64,000 bases of DNA from Bosea sp. 124 (GTDB lineage: Bacteria; Pseudomonadota; Alphaproteobacteria; Rhizobiales; Beijerinckiaceae), in NCBI RefSeq assembly GCF_003046175.1, contig NZ_PZZM01000001.1, positions 2,311,001 through 2,375,000 of the forward strand. The letters run 5' to 3'. Positions within the stretch are counted from its first letter, which is position 1; every line of letters starts with the position of its first letter. The notes beneath the pieces are model-generated. The model did not search any database, was not told the origin of the DNA, and worked only from the letters and a program-made list of their open reading frames with translations. Of this stretch, positions 16,804 to 25,978 are shown piece by piece. Made by a program: the position numbers and the translations under genes.

Positions 16804-18381
16804 ATGGATCTCGACATCGTCGCGCTGTCGCGCCTGCAGTTCGCCATCACGGCGCTGTACCATTTCCTCTTCGTGCCGCTGACGCTCGGGCTCTCGGTCC
16901 TGCTCGCGATCATGGAGACGGTCTACGTCATGACCGGCCGCGTGATCTGGCGCCAGATGACGAAATTCTGGGGCGTGCTGTTCGGCATCAACTTCGTGCT
17001 CGGCGTCGCGACCGGCATCGTCATGGAATTCCAGTTCGGCATGAACTGGAGCTATTACAGCCATTATGTCGGCGACATCTTCGGGGCGCCGCTCGCCATC
17101 GAGGGGCTGATGGCGTTCTTCCTGGAGGCGACCTTCGTCGGGCTGTTCTTCTTCGGCTGGGACAAGCTCTCGAAGATCGGCCATCTGGCGGCGACCTGGG
17201 CCGTGGCGCTGGGCTCCAATTTTTCGGCGCTGTGGATCCTGATCGCCAATGGCTGGATGCAGAACCCGGTCGGCTCGGCCTTCAATCCGCAGACGATGCG
17301 GATGGAGATCACCGATTTCGCCGCCGTCCTGTTCAATCCCGTGGCCCAGGCGAAGTTCGTCCACACGGTCTCGGCCGGCTATGTCGCGGCCTCGCTGTTC
17401 GTGCTCGGCGTCTCGGCCTGGTATCTGCTGAAGGGGCGCCATATCGAGCTCGCCAAGCGCTCGATGACGGTCGCCGCCTCCTTCGGGCTGGCAGCCTCGC
17501 TATCGGTCGTGGTGCTGGGCGACGAGAGCGGCTATCTCTCCTCCGAGCACCAGAAGATGAAGCTCGCCGCCATCGAGGCGATGTGGCACACCGAGCCGGC
17601 GCCTGCCGCCTTCACCCTGTTCGGCTTCCCCGACGACAAGGCGCGCGAGACGCATTTCGCGGTCCGCATCCCGGGCGTGATGGGGCTGATCGGCACGCGG
17701 TCGCTGACCACCGAACTGCCCGGCATCAAGGAGCTGGTCGATCTGGCCAAGGTCCGGATCAAGGAAGGCGTGATCGCCTTCGACGCGCTCCAGACGATCC
17801 GCGCCGCCGGCAGCACCGCCGCCGTGCCCGAAGCCGCGCGCAAGGCCTTCGAAGACAATGGCGAACGGCTCGGCTACGGGCTGCTGCTCAAGCGCTATGT
17901 CGACGATCCGCGCAAGGCGACGCCGGAGCAGATCGACAAGGCGGCCTGGGACACGGTGCCGATGGTCGCGCCGCTGTTCTGGACCTTCCGCATCATGGTC
18001 GGCCTCGGGCTGCTCTTCATCCTGCTGACGGCGGTGTTCTTCGTCCTGTCGGCGCGGCGCATGCTCGACCGCTATCCGATGCTGCTCTGGGTCGCGGTGT
18101 TCTCGATTCCGCTGCCCTGGATCGCGATCGAATGCGGCTGGTTCGTCGCCGAGGTCGGCCGCCAGCCCTGGATCATCGAGGGCGTGCTGCCGACGGCGGC
18201 CGCGGTCTCCAGCCTCGGTGCCGGCACGGTGCTCGCGACGATCATCGGCTTCGTCGTGATCTACACGATCCTGCTCATCATCGAGATGAAGCTGATGCTG
18301 GCCGCCATCCGCAAGGGACCGGAGCCCGACCACGAGCCTGAAGCCGCGCTCGTTCCCGCAAACCTCATCGCGGCGGAGTGA
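16804..18381 (+). CDS. cydA: Cytochrome bd quinol oxidase subunit I (CydA)
   Basis: A 525-residue oxidase subunit carrying hemes b558, b595 and d. Visible ligands are H20 (ALYHFLFVPL), H187 (KFVHTVSAGY) and M398 (FRIMVGLG). The conserved acids E100 and E108 are in IEGLMAFFLEATF. The Q-loop begins GDESGY at 239 and is long (about 150 residues), as in E. coli CydA, so this is a true bd-I-type subunit and not the short-loop cyanide-insensitive form. GRQPW near 455 is conserved. The ATG at 16804 is preferred over the in-frame Met at 16663. GGAGG at 16775-16779 lies too far upstream (about 25 bases) to be ideal. Confidence 0.97.
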   Translation: MDLDIVALSRLQFAITALYHFLFVPLTLGLSVLLAIMETVYVMTGRVIWRQMTKFWGVLFGINFVLGVATGIVMEFQFGMNWSYYSHYVGDIFGAPLAIEGLMAFFLEATFVGLFFFGWDKLSKIGHLAATWAVALGSNFSALWILIANGWMQNPVGSAFNPQTMRMEITDFAAVLFNPVAQAKFVHTVSAGYVAASLFVLGVSAWYLLKGRHIELAKRSMTVAASFGLAASLSVVVLGDESGYLSSEHQKMKLAAIEAMWHTEPAPAAFTLFGFPDDKARETHFAVRIPGVMGLIGTRSLTTELPGIKELVDLAKVRIKEGVIAFDALQTIRAAGSTAAVPEAARKAFEDNGERLGYGLLLKRYVDDPRKATPEQIDKAAWDTVPMVAPLFWTFRIMVGLGLLFILLTAVFFVLSARRMLDRYPMLLWVAVFSIPLPWIAIECGWFVAEVGRQPWIIEGVLPTAAAVSSLGAGTVLATIIGFVVIYTILLIIEMKLMLAAIRKGPEPDHEPEAALVPANLIAAE

Positions 18382-18388
18382 CGCCATC

Positions 18389-19546
18389 ATGATCCTTCAT
18401 CAGCTCATCGACTACGACACGCTGCGCCTGATCTGGTGGCTGCTGCTCGGCATCCTGCTGATCGGCTTTGCCGTCATGGACGGCTTCGATCTCGGCGTCG
18501 GCATCCTGCTGCCCTTCGTCGGCAAGGGCGACGTGCAGCGGCGCGTCGTCATCAACACCATCGGCCCGGTCTGGGAGGGCAACCAGGTCTGGCTCATCCT
18601 GGGGGGCGGGGCGATCTTCGCCGCCTGGCCGCCGCTCTATGCGGTGTCGTTCTCGGGCTTCTATCTCGCGATGTTTGCGATCCTGGCCGCGCTGATCCTG
18701 CGGCCGGTCGGGTTCAAGTACCGTTCCAAGCGCCCGAGCGCGGCCTGGCGTTCCGGCTGGGACTGGGCGCTGTTCGTTGGGGGCTTCGTGCCGTCGCTGA
18801 TCTTCGGCGTCGCGGTCGGCAATGTCCTGCAGGGCGTGCCATTCCGGCTCAATGACGACCTGCGCATCTTCTATGACGGCAGCTTCTTTGGCCTGCTCAA
18901 TCCGTTCGCGCTGCTCTGCGGGCTTCTGTCGGTCGCGATGCTGACGATGCACGGAGCCGGCTGGCTGATGCTGAAGACGTCGGGCGAGGTCTCGGTGCGG
19001 GCGCGGCGCTATGGCAGCATCGCGGCGCTGGCGACGATCGTGCTCTTCGCGCTGGGCGGCCTGTGGCTCTGGCTCGGCGTGGACGGCTACAGGATCACCA
19101 GCACGGTGAACCCGACCGGGCCCTCCAATCCGCTGCTCAAGACCGTCGCCGTCGACGGGATGGCGTGGTTCTCCAACTATGCCGCCCGGCCCTGGCTGCT
19201 GATCGCGCCCGCGCTCGGCTTCCTCGGCGCGGCCGGGGCCTTTCTCGGCCAGCGCGGCGGGCGCCACGAGGTGCCGACCCTGCTCGCCAGCAAGCTTTCG
19301 ATCTTCGGCATCATCTCGACGGTCGGCGTCTCGATGTTCCCCTTCATCCTGCCGTCCTCGGTCCAGCCGAAGGCCAGCCTGACGGTGTGGGATGCGTCCT
19401 CCAGCCATATGACGCTGTTCATCATGCTGGTTTCGACCGCGATCTTCCTGCCGATCATCCTGGCCTACACGACCTGGGTCTACCGGGTGCTGTGGGGCAA
19501 GGTCGAGGAACAGGTGATCCGCGACGAATCCGGCCACGCCTACTGA
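18389..19546 (+). CDS. cydB: Cytochrome bd quinol oxidase subunit II (CydB)
   Basis: A 385-residue, about nine-helix partner of CydA. The start MILHQLIDYDTLRLIWWLLL, then AVMDGFDLGVGILLPFVGKG, the NTIGPVWEGNQVWLILGGGA segment and PFILPSSVQPKASLTVWDAS are typical of CydB. It follows cydA by 7 bp and precedes cydX by 18 bp. Confidence 0.97.
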   Translation: MILHQLIDYDTLRLIWWLLLGILLIGFAVMDGFDLGVGILLPFVGKGDVQRRVVINTIGPVWEGNQVWLILGGGAIFAAWPPLYAVSFSGFYLAMFAILAALILRPVGFKYRSKRPSAAWRSGWDWALFVGGFVPSLIFGVAVGNVLQGVPFRLNDDLRIFYDGSFFGLLNPFALLCGLLSVAMLTMHGAGWLMLKTSGEVSVRARRYGSIAALATIVLFALGGLWLWLGVDGYRITSTVNPTGPSNPLLKTVAVDGMAWFSNYAARPWLLIAPALGFLGAAGAFLGQRGGRHEVPTLLASKLSIFGIISTVGVSMFPFILPSSVQPKASLTVWDASSSHMTLFIMLVSTAIFLPIILAYTTWVYRVLWGKVEEQVIRDESGHAY

Positions 19547-19564
19547 TCCCGAAAGGTAACCGCC

Positions 19565-19702
19565 ATGTGGTATTTTTCCTGGCTGCTCGGCCTGCCGCTC
19601 GCCGCCGCTTTCGCGGTGCTGAACGCGATGTGGTACGAGCTGATGGACGATGAGGCCAAGCGCAGGCAGGAGCAGGAGCAGGCGCCGCAAGCCCGGCCCT
19701 GA
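19565..19702 (+). CDS. cydX: Small cytochrome bd subunit CydX (YbgT family)
   Basis: A 45-residue single-helix protein read directly after cydB. It begins MWYFSWLLGLPLAAAFAVLN, matching the MWYFxWxLG start of CydX, and has a charged tail rich in Glu/Gln/Arg. CydX stabilises the hemes of the CydAB complex. AAAGG lies about 10 bases upstream of the ATG. Small size makes it easy to miss, but the motif and position are decisive. Confidence 0.93.
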   Translation: MWYFSWLLGLPLAAAFAVLNAMWYELMDDEAKRRQEQEQAPQARP

Positions 19703-19901
19703 GCGCCTGACCCGGGCCTGATCGCCCGGCGGGGCGGGGTCTCGTGCCGTCCCGGCATGCCGCGCCGGCATGGCCCCCGGCCAATCGGGCCGGCGCATTC
19801 GTCGCCGGGCTCTGTCATATATCTTCGGCACTCGCGTCGCGGCCCCGCCGATGTCCGGCGGCCCCGCGACGCGCTCGCGCATGATGGGGGAATTCTCGCC
19901 G

Positions 19902-21509
19902 ATGGCCGTTGTCGAACCGAAAGAGGCTGTGCCTTACCGCACGCAGAACTGGACGCTGAGCAAGCCGATGGCGAGCGGGCGCAACGGCATCGTCGTCTCG
20001 CAGAACCGCGAGGCGGCCGAGGCCGGCGCCGCGGTCCTCGAGGCCGGCGGCAACGCGGCGGATGCGGCCGTGGCGGCCTGTTTCGCGCTGGCGGCGGTCG
20101 AGCCCTGGAACAGCGGGCTCGGCGGCATCGGCTTCGCGGTCGTCCTCAAGGCCAATGAGACGACCGCCAAGGTCGTGGATTTCGGCCCTGTCGCGCCGCG
20201 CGGGGCCGACCCGGGGGCCTATCCGCTGACCGGCGAGATGAAGAAGGACCTGTTCACCTGGCCCGAGGTGGTCGGAGACGTGAACATCCACGGCCCGCTT
20301 TCCTTCGTCATCCCGTCCTCGGTCGCGGGCTACGCCAGGCTGAAGGAGAGCTTCGGCACGGCGATGCCGGTCTCGGAGTTGCTGGCGCCGGCGATCGCCC
20401 TGGCGAAGCGCGGCCTGGCGCAGGACTGGTACACGACGCTGAAGGTCTCCTCGTCGGCTTCGGTGCTGCGGCTCTATGAGGAGAGCGCGCGGATCTACCT
20501 GCCGAACGGCCTGCCGCCGGTGCCGCCCTATCAGGGCAAGCCCGGCTTCTTCCGGCTCGGCAATCTGGCGGCGACGCTGGAGCGCCTCGCCTCGGCCGGG
20601 CTCGACGATTTCTATCGTGGCGACGTCGCCGGCCGGCTTGTGGCCGATATCAAGGCGATGGGCGGCGTGGTCGATGCGCAGGACCTCGCGGATTGCAAGG
20701 CGATCGTCCGGGACGCGCCGACGATCGACTGGCGCGGCACGCATCTCGTCCACACAGCCGGCGGGCTGACGGCCGCGCCGACCTTGGAAGCCGTGGTCGA
20801 GGGCATGGCCTCGGACAAGCCCGGGCCGGCCGGGCCCGATGCGGACTGGTTCGCGACACTCTCGCGCGTGATGCGGGAGGCCTACGCCAGCCGCCTCGAA
20901 GGGTTGGGCGCAGCACAGGCCGCGAAGGAGCCGGGCGATACCTGCACCACGCATCTGACCGTCGTCGACGGCGAAGGCACGCTCGTCTCGGTGACGACGA
21001 CGCTGCTCTCCTCGATGGGCAGCCGCGTCGTGCTGCCCGACACCGGCGTGCTGATGAACAACGGCATGATGTGGTTCGACCCGCGGCCCGGCAGCGCCAA
21101 TGCGATCGCGCCCGGCGCCCGGCCGCTCTGCAACATGTGCCCGGTGATCGTGACGCCGAAGGATGGAAGCTGGCCGCGCTTCGCCGGCGGCTCGTCGGGC
21201 GGGCGGCGCATCCTGGCGAGCGTCTACCAGATGCTGGCCTGGACGGTGGATTGCGAGCTCAGTCTGGAGGAAGCGGCGCATCTGCCGCGCATCGACGTGT
21301 CGGGGCCGGACCAGACCAGCGCCGATCTGCGCCTGCCGGTCGAGACCCTGGCCGCGCTGGAAGCGGCCGGCCCGCTCGTCGTCGTCGAGCACGGCGTGCT
21401 GCCGATCAACTTCGCCTGCCCCAACCTGATCCGCGTCGATACCGACGGCGCCGAGGGCATCAGCGACGTGATCTCGCCCTGGTCGGCGGCGGTGGCGGCG
21501 CGGGCGTAG
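19902..21509 (+). CDS. Gamma-glutamyltransferase-family Ntn hydrolase
   Basis: A 535-residue GGT-fold protein. NGIVVSQNREAAEAGAAVLE and GGNAADAAVAACFALAAVEP near the N-terminus, and CTTHLTVVDGEGTLVS at about 348, are family signatures. T349 would be the autoprocessing nucleophile. GSSGGRRILASVYQ matches the GG(S)-GG oxyanion region only loosely. There is no signal peptide with the chosen start, so the product is probably cytoplasmic, unlike periplasmic GGT. In-frame Mets at 19770, 19851 and 19881 exist; 19902 has GGGGG 11 bases upstream and the conserved sequence begins soon after. Substrate (glutathione conjugate, gamma-glutamyl amide or cephalosporin-like) cannot be told. Confidence 0.82.
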   Translation: MAVVEPKEAVPYRTQNWTLSKPMASGRNGIVVSQNREAAEAGAAVLEAGGNAADAAVAACFALAAVEPWNSGLGGIGFAVVLKANETTAKVVDFGPVAPRGADPGAYPLTGEMKKDLFTWPEVVGDVNIHGPLSFVIPSSVAGYARLKESFGTAMPVSELLAPAIALAKRGLAQDWYTTLKVSSSASVLRLYEESARIYLPNGLPPVPPYQGKPGFFRLGNLAATLERLASAGLDDFYRGDVAGRLVADIKAMGGVVDAQDLADCKAIVRDAPTIDWRGTHLVHTAGGLTAAPTLEAVVEGMASDKPGPAGPDADWFATLSRVMREAYASRLEGLGAAQAAKEPGDTCTTHLTVVDGEGTLVSVTTTLLSSMGSRVVLPDTGVLMNNGMMWFDPRPGSANAIAPGARPLCNMCPVIVTPKDGSWPRFAGGSSGGRRILASVYQMLAWTVDCELSLEEAAHLPRIDVSGPDQTSADLRLPVETLAALEAAGPLVVVEHGVLPINFACPNLIRVDTDGAEGISDVISPWSAAVAARA

Positions 21510-21524
21510 TTGCGAGGTACCATC

Positions 21525-21619
21525 CCGTCATGCTCGCCCTTGTGGCGAGCATCCACGTTTTGAACACCGCACTCGAGCGGCGAAGACATGGATGGTCGGC
21601 ACAGGGCCGACCATGACGG
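21525..21619. repeat. Dispersed intergenic cloverleaf repeat, copy 1
   Basis: A 95-bp element bounded by CCGTCATG and CATGACGG. Inside are hairpin TGCTCGCC/GGCGAGCA, an imperfect long stem ATCCACGTTTT/AAGACATGGAT, and hairpin GGTCGGC (21594-21600)/GCCGACC (21606-21612). Copies 2 (27823) and 3 (31809) share order and spacing. It lies between the convergent GGT-like and binding-protein genes, where it could also terminate transcription. Confidence 0.85.
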
Positions 21620-21640
21620 CGAGCGTACGCCGCAGGCGTG

Positions 21641-23221
21641 TCAGACGCGCTTCAGGCCCCACGGATAGGGCGCCGAGCCCTTCTGCATGCCAGTCAGGCT
21701 CTTGCGATAGGCCGTGCGGATCTGGAACACGCCGAGCGGGATCGTCGCGCTCTCCTCCAGCGCCAGCCGGCCGAGCGTGGCGGCAATCTTCTTCTGCGCG
21801 GCCTCGTCGGGGGCGTAGAGCCATTCCTCCGCGAGTTCCTCGGCCTTCGCGCTCTCATACCAGCCGAACCAGCCCTTGGCGCCCTGGCCGCGCACCAGAT
21901 AGGACAGCGCCGGATTGCTCCAGCCATTGGCCGATCCGGTGGTGTGGAAGATGCTCCAGCCGCCCTTCTCGACGGGCTCGCGGCTGTTGCGGCGCTGGAT
22001 CACCGTTCCCCAGTCGCTGGCGACGAACTCGACGTTCATGCCGATGCTCTTGAGCAGTTCGTAGGTCACGTCGCCGAGCGGCCCGATGTCGGGGAAGTCG
22101 GTCGGGCTGATGATGACGACCTTCTCGCCATTGTAGCCGGAGTCCTTCAGCGCCGCCTTGGCCTTGTCGACGCTCTGCGGCATCAGGTCCTCGAGCTCGC
22201 CGTCGTAATAGGGCGTGCCGCGGAACCAGAGATTACGCGAGGTCTTCCAGATCGAGGTGTCGTCGCCCTGGGTGGCGCGCATATAGTCTTCTTGATTCAC
22301 CGCCATGCGGACCGCGGCGCGCACCTTCGGATTGTTGAAGGGCGGCTGCAGATGGTTCATCCGCATGATGGTGCCGCGCCCGGATTCGTCCGTGACCTCG
22401 CGAGTGATGTCGGGGCTCTTGGCCAGCATCGGCTGGAGATCGCTGAGCGGCCGCTCCCACCAGTCGACCTCGCCCTTGATCAGCGCGTTCGCCGCGGTCG
22501 CCGGGTCGGGCAGGATCTGCCATTCGATGCGCTTGAAGTTCGCGACCTTGCCGCCGGCATTGCGGCTGGAGGGTTCGGTGCGGGGCTTGTACGCCTCGAA
22601 CTTCTCATAGGCGACCTTGCTGCCCGAGACGAACTCAGCCGGAATGAAGCGGTAAGGGCCCGACCCGATGACTTCGGTGACCTGCTTGGTCGCATCGGTC
22701 TGCGCCAGGCGCTCCGGCATGATGAAGAGCGGCGAATCCGCCTTGGCGAGAACGTCGAGCAGCATCGGGAAGGCCCGGGTCAACTTGATCTCGAAGGTCT
22801 TGTCGTCGACCGCGGCGGATGATTCCATGACCTTTTCGAGGAGCTGGCCGTAGGGGTCGCGCTGGACCCAACGCTTGAGGCTCTGCAAGGCGTCGGCGGC
22901 CTTGACGGCGGCGCCGTCGTGGAAGGCCAGCCCGTCGCGCAGCTTGAAGCGCCAGCTCTTGCCGTCCGGCGCAACCTCGTGGCTTTCGATCATCTGCGGC
23001 TGCGGCTTGCCGGCGAGGTCGAGCCCGTAGAGCGTATCGTAGACGTAATAGCCGTGATTATTGGTCACGGTCGCTGTCGTCCAGACGGGATCGAGCGCCG
23101 TCAGGTTGGCCTGCGGCACGAATTTCAGCGTGGTCGCCGATTGCGCGGAGGCGCGCCCGATCAGGCCCGGCCCCGCCAGGGTCAGGGCAGTTGCCCCCTT
23201 CAGAAATGTACGACGCTTCAT
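21641..23221 (-). CDS. ABC transporter substrate-binding protein, family 5 (peptide/opine/nickel type)
   Basis: A 526-residue periplasmic binding protein of the DppA/OppA class. The N-terminus MKRRTFLKGATALTLAGPGL carries a twin-arginine motif, so export by Tat is likely. Family 5 hallmarks include YVYDTLYGLDLAGKPQPQMI, KSWRFKLRDGLAFHDG and SGPYRFIPAE. I chose the ATG at 23221; an upstream Met at 23341 would bury the Tat signal. GGGGT lies about 9 bases upstream. No permease or ATPase gene is near, so this is an orphan binding protein, apparently in an operon with the upstream amidase. Substrate is unknown; an amide or short peptide is inferred from the neighbour. Confidence 0.9.
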   Translation of the reverse strand: MKRRTFLKGATALTLAGPGLIGRASAQSATTLKFVPQANLTALDPVWTTATVTNNHGYYVYDTLYGLDLAGKPQPQMIESHEVAPDGKSWRFKLRDGLAFHDGAAVKAADALQSLKRWVQRDPYGQLLEKVMESSAAVDDKTFEIKLTRAFPMLLDVLAKADSPLFIMPERLAQTDATKQVTEVIGSGPYRFIPAEFVSGSKVAYEKFEAYKPRTEPSSRNAGGKVANFKRIEWQILPDPATAANALIKGEVDWWERPLSDLQPMLAKSPDITREVTDESGRGTIMRMNHLQPPFNNPKVRAAVRMAVNQEDYMRATQGDDTSIWKTSRNLWFRGTPYYDGELEDLMPQSVDKAKAALKDSGYNGEKVVIISPTDFPDIGPLGDVTYELLKSIGMNVEFVASDWGTVIQRRNSREPVEKGGWSIFHTTGSANGWSNPALSYLVRGQGAKGWFGWYESAKAEELAEEWLYAPDEAAQKKIAATLGRLALEESATIPLGVFQIRTAYRKSLTGMQKGSAPYPWGLKRV

Positions 23222-23337
23222 CGACTTGACCCCCTGAATGTTCTTCACAATGACTGCATGGGACGCGTGCGCAGGGAAGCCTGTCTTGGACGTTTCTGCC
23301 GTCCTGGCCTGCGGCCTCTGCGCGCAGCGCGAACGGT

Positions 23338-24831
23338 TCAATCGAAACCCAGGAAACCCGGCGTCTCGGCGATGCGCGGCGCAGACGCCAGCCCGGCGAT
23401 GTCCGGCACCGGCCTTGCCGTCAGGGCGTCGCCTGCCAGCGCCCGCTCGAGCGCGGCCGCCACGGCCAGGACCTTGGCATCGCCGCCGCGCGGGCCGACG
23501 ATCTGCAACCCGAAGGGCATGCCGTGATCGTCGAGCCCGACCGGCAACGAAATCGCCGGGTGGCCGACGGTGGTCGCGGCATAAGCCAGCGCCAGCCAGT
23601 GGAAATAGGTTCGGGTCGGCTTGCCGTCGATCTCGGCCGGGTAGAGCTCCGACCAGGGGCGCGGGCTCAGCGTGACGGCCGGCGACAGGATGACGTCGTA
23701 GTCCTCGAAGAAGCCCTGCCAGCGCTGGTAGATCGCGGTCTGCTGCTTCAGCGCGCGGGTGATGTCGAGCGCGCCATAGCGCAGGCCTTCCTCGACATTG
23801 GCGCGGACATTGGGGCCGACCATTTCGGGCGTGTCGCGGACCCTGTCATACATGTTGGCGAGGAAGGAGACCGAGCGCAGCACCTCGAAGGTCTCGTCGG
23901 TGCCGGAGCAATCCGGGGTCATCTCCTCCGCCACGGCGAACAGCGAGGAGAAGGCGCCGACCTTCTGCGCGAAGACCTTGCGGATGTGCTTTTCTGTCGG
24001 TGCGAAGCCGAAATCCGGTGTGATCGCGACCTTGAGGGAGGCGAGGTCGATGGTCTCCGGCCGCGCGAAATCCTCCGGCCGGCGGACGGTCCTGCCGTGG
24101 ATCGTCGTCGCCAGCGGGTCGGCTGAATCGTCGCCGACCATGGTCGAGAGCAACAGGCAGAGATCGGGCACGGTGCGCGCCATCGGGCCGAGCACGGAGA
24201 GCGGATTCCAGCCGAGAGGGCGCTTCTCGCTCGGCACGAGGCCCGGCGAAGGCCGGAAACCGACGATGCCGTTATAGGCGGCAGGGTTGCGCAGCGAGCC
24301 GCCGGTGTCCGAGCCGGTGGCGATCGGCACCATGCCCGTCGCCAGCGCGACGCCTGAGCCGCCCGAGGAGCCGGCGGCGCATTTCATCGGGTCGAACGGG
24401 TTTCCGGTCGCGCCGTAGACGGCGTTGCGGGTGTTGGCGCCGGCGCCCCATTCGGGCGTGTTGGTCTTGCCGAGCACGATCGCGCCCGCGGCGCGCACCT
24501 TGGCGACGATGAGCTGGTCTTCGGCCGGAACATGGTCGCGGTAGAGCTGGCTGCCATAGGTTGTGCGCAGTCCCGCGACGTTTTCGAGATCCTTGACGCC
24601 GAGCGGCAGGCCGTGAAGGGCGGGCAGCGCATCGCCGCGCAGGGTGGCCGCATCGGCCGCCTTCGCGGCGGCGCGGGCGCGCTCGTCGTCGCGGGCGACC
24701 ATGGCGTTGACGGCGGGATCGACGGCGTCGGTGCGCGCGATGCAGCTTTCGAGCAGTTCGACGGCGGAAAGCTTCTTGGCTCCGATCAAGGCACGGGCCT
24801 CGACGGCGCTGAGGTCGCAGGGTTCAGTCAA
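23338..24831 (-). CDS. Amidase signature family enzyme
   Basis: A 497-residue amidase with the Ser-cisSer-Lys triad: K80 in LPLGVKDLENV, S155 in CAAGSSGGSG and S179 in TGSDTGGSLRNPA. The C-terminal HPAISLPVGLDDHGMPFGLQ is also typical. It hydrolyses a carboxamide; the family covers GatA-like, aryl-amide and other substrates, and this one cannot be assigned. The start is TTG at 24831 (AAAGG about 10 bases upstream); no better ATG is in frame before the conserved sequence. It lies 116 bp upstream of the binding-protein gene on the same strand. Confidence 0.9.
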   Translation of the reverse strand: MTEPCDLSAVEARALIGAKKLSAVELLESCIARTDAVDPAVNAMVARDDERARAAAKAADAATLRGDALPALHGLPLGVKDLENVAGLRTTYGSQLYRDHVPAEDQLIVAKVRAAGAIVLGKTNTPEWGAGANTRNAVYGATGNPFDPMKCAAGSSGGSGVALATGMVPIATGSDTGGSLRNPAAYNGIVGFRPSPGLVPSEKRPLGWNPLSVLGPMARTVPDLCLLLSTMVGDDSADPLATTIHGRTVRRPEDFARPETIDLASLKVAITPDFGFAPTEKHIRKVFAQKVGAFSSLFAVAEEMTPDCSGTDETFEVLRSVSFLANMYDRVRDTPEMVGPNVRANVEEGLRYGALDITRALKQQTAIYQRWQGFFEDYDVILSPAVTLSPRPWSELYPAEIDGKPTRTYFHWLALAYAATTVGHPAISLPVGLDDHGMPFGLQIVGPRGGDAKVLAVAAALERALAGDALTARPVPDIAGLASAPRIAETPGFLGFD

Positions 24832-25035
24832 GGGTAGGCCTTTCTCTGGACGGTCGCGCGACGCAAGAGGCGTGCCCCGATCCGGCGCGGGCAGTCTACG
24901 CCAAAGCCGTCTGCCGTGAAGGGCCGGCAGTACAGGGATCGCACTTGCGAGGCGCGCGCCGCGCGCTGAATATCATCGGCGGAGCTGGTCCGAGACTGGC
25001 CCCGAGCGATGCCGTCCTGCGCAATGGAGGACCTG
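24832..25035. promoter_or_regulatory. Divergent amidase / metallopeptidase-like intergenic region
   Basis: 204 bp between divergent genes. It must hold promoters in both directions, but I see no convincing hexamers, palindromic operator or small gene. Confidence 0.3.
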
Positions 25036-25905
25036 ATGAGCTACTTCGCCCCATTCGTCGCCTACGCCAAGGCCAAGGACTGGAAGAACGCCTACGACCT
25101 GATCAACGGCTACAACATGCCGGGCATGCTGACCGCGCTGCAGGAGATCGGCCCACTCGCCGTGCGGGACATGCGCGCGCAGATGGCGGTCTACGATGTC
25201 TGGGGCGGACCCAATATGGAGCGCATCCGCTTCGCCATGGATGTGGTGACCAACCGCAAGCTGCCGACGCCGCCATCCTGGCTGCCGTCGGACCAGGTCC
25301 AGCAAGCGCGGGATTATCTCAAGAAGAACACCGCTCCCGCCGCTGCCGCGGGCACGAAGAAGACGATCCATCTGACATTGTTCTGGACCAGGGCCGCACT
25401 CGGCGAGACGATTTCCGGCCGGCTGATCCAGAGGGCGCGTGAAATCCTGCGGGAGAGCCTGCCGACGCATGACCTCGCGGTGCTGCCCAATCGCTACGAG
25501 GTCGCCTTCGACGGCGAGGTGCTTGGCCAGCCCGATGTCGAGAACGCGATCGCAATGGCGGAGAAGATGGTGCCGCAATCGGCGAACCGCCTCAGCGTCT
25601 TCTTCTGCAGGACGACGGCGGCCGAATGCTCGCCGGGGCAGACATGCGCGAGCTCCCCCCACGGGACGACACCGCAAATCAAGGGACGGCCCTATGTCTT
25701 CATCAACGTCGCCAATCCCAAGTCGGACTCAGGGACTCTGCTGCACGAGATCGGACATGCCGCAGGCGTCCATGTCCGCGACAGCGACGAAAACCTGAAG
25801 GACCTCGACGACATCATGAGCTACGGGCCAAACCGCTCGAAGGTCGGCTTCAACATGACGAACAAGCTCAACGCCAAGGGGCTGTTCTTCGTCACCGCGA
25901 GCTAG
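25036..25905 (+). CDS. Unrecognised protein with metzincin-type zinc signature
   Basis: A 289-residue protein I cannot assign to a named family. Residues 237-246 are HEIGHAAGVH, the HExxHxxGxxH zinc site of metzincin peptidases. A Met-turn-like IMSYG follows at 260-264, 14 residues later, which is a plausible metzincin spacing. A beta strand YVFINVANP precedes the site. Three Cys (191, 198, 204) lie in a loop before it. The N-terminal 75 residues (KDWKNAYDLINGYNMPGMLT, ALQEI) look like a small helical module, followed by a Pro/Ala linker near 95-108. No signal peptide is visible. GGAGG six bases before the ATG at 25036 decides the start over Mets at 25009 and 25024. No toxin, immunity or secretion gene is adjacent. 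Confidence 0.7.
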   Translation: MSYFAPFVAYAKAKDWKNAYDLINGYNMPGMLTALQEIGPLAVRDMRAQMAVYDVWGGPNMERIRFAMDVVTNRKLPTPPSWLPSDQVQQARDYLKKNTAPAAAAGTKKTIHLTLFWTRAALGETISGRLIQRAREILRESLPTHDLAVLPNRYEVAFDGEVLGQPDVENAIAMAEKMVPQSANRLSVFFCRTTAAECSPGQTCASSPHGTTPQIKGRPYVFINVANPKSDSGTLLHEIGHAAGVHVRDSDENLKDLDDIMSYGPNRSKVGFNMTNKLNAKGLFFVTAS

Positions 25906-25978
25906 AGCACGGCCCGAAACGTGGAATGAAGGTTTTGGGGAAGGCTGCTGCCGTCGACGTGGACGGCGTGCCGACGCG

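Noticed and set aside
23338..23341. Overlap of the binding-protein frame with the amidase gene
   Set aside because: The overlap disappears when the binding protein is started at its Tat signal (23221).
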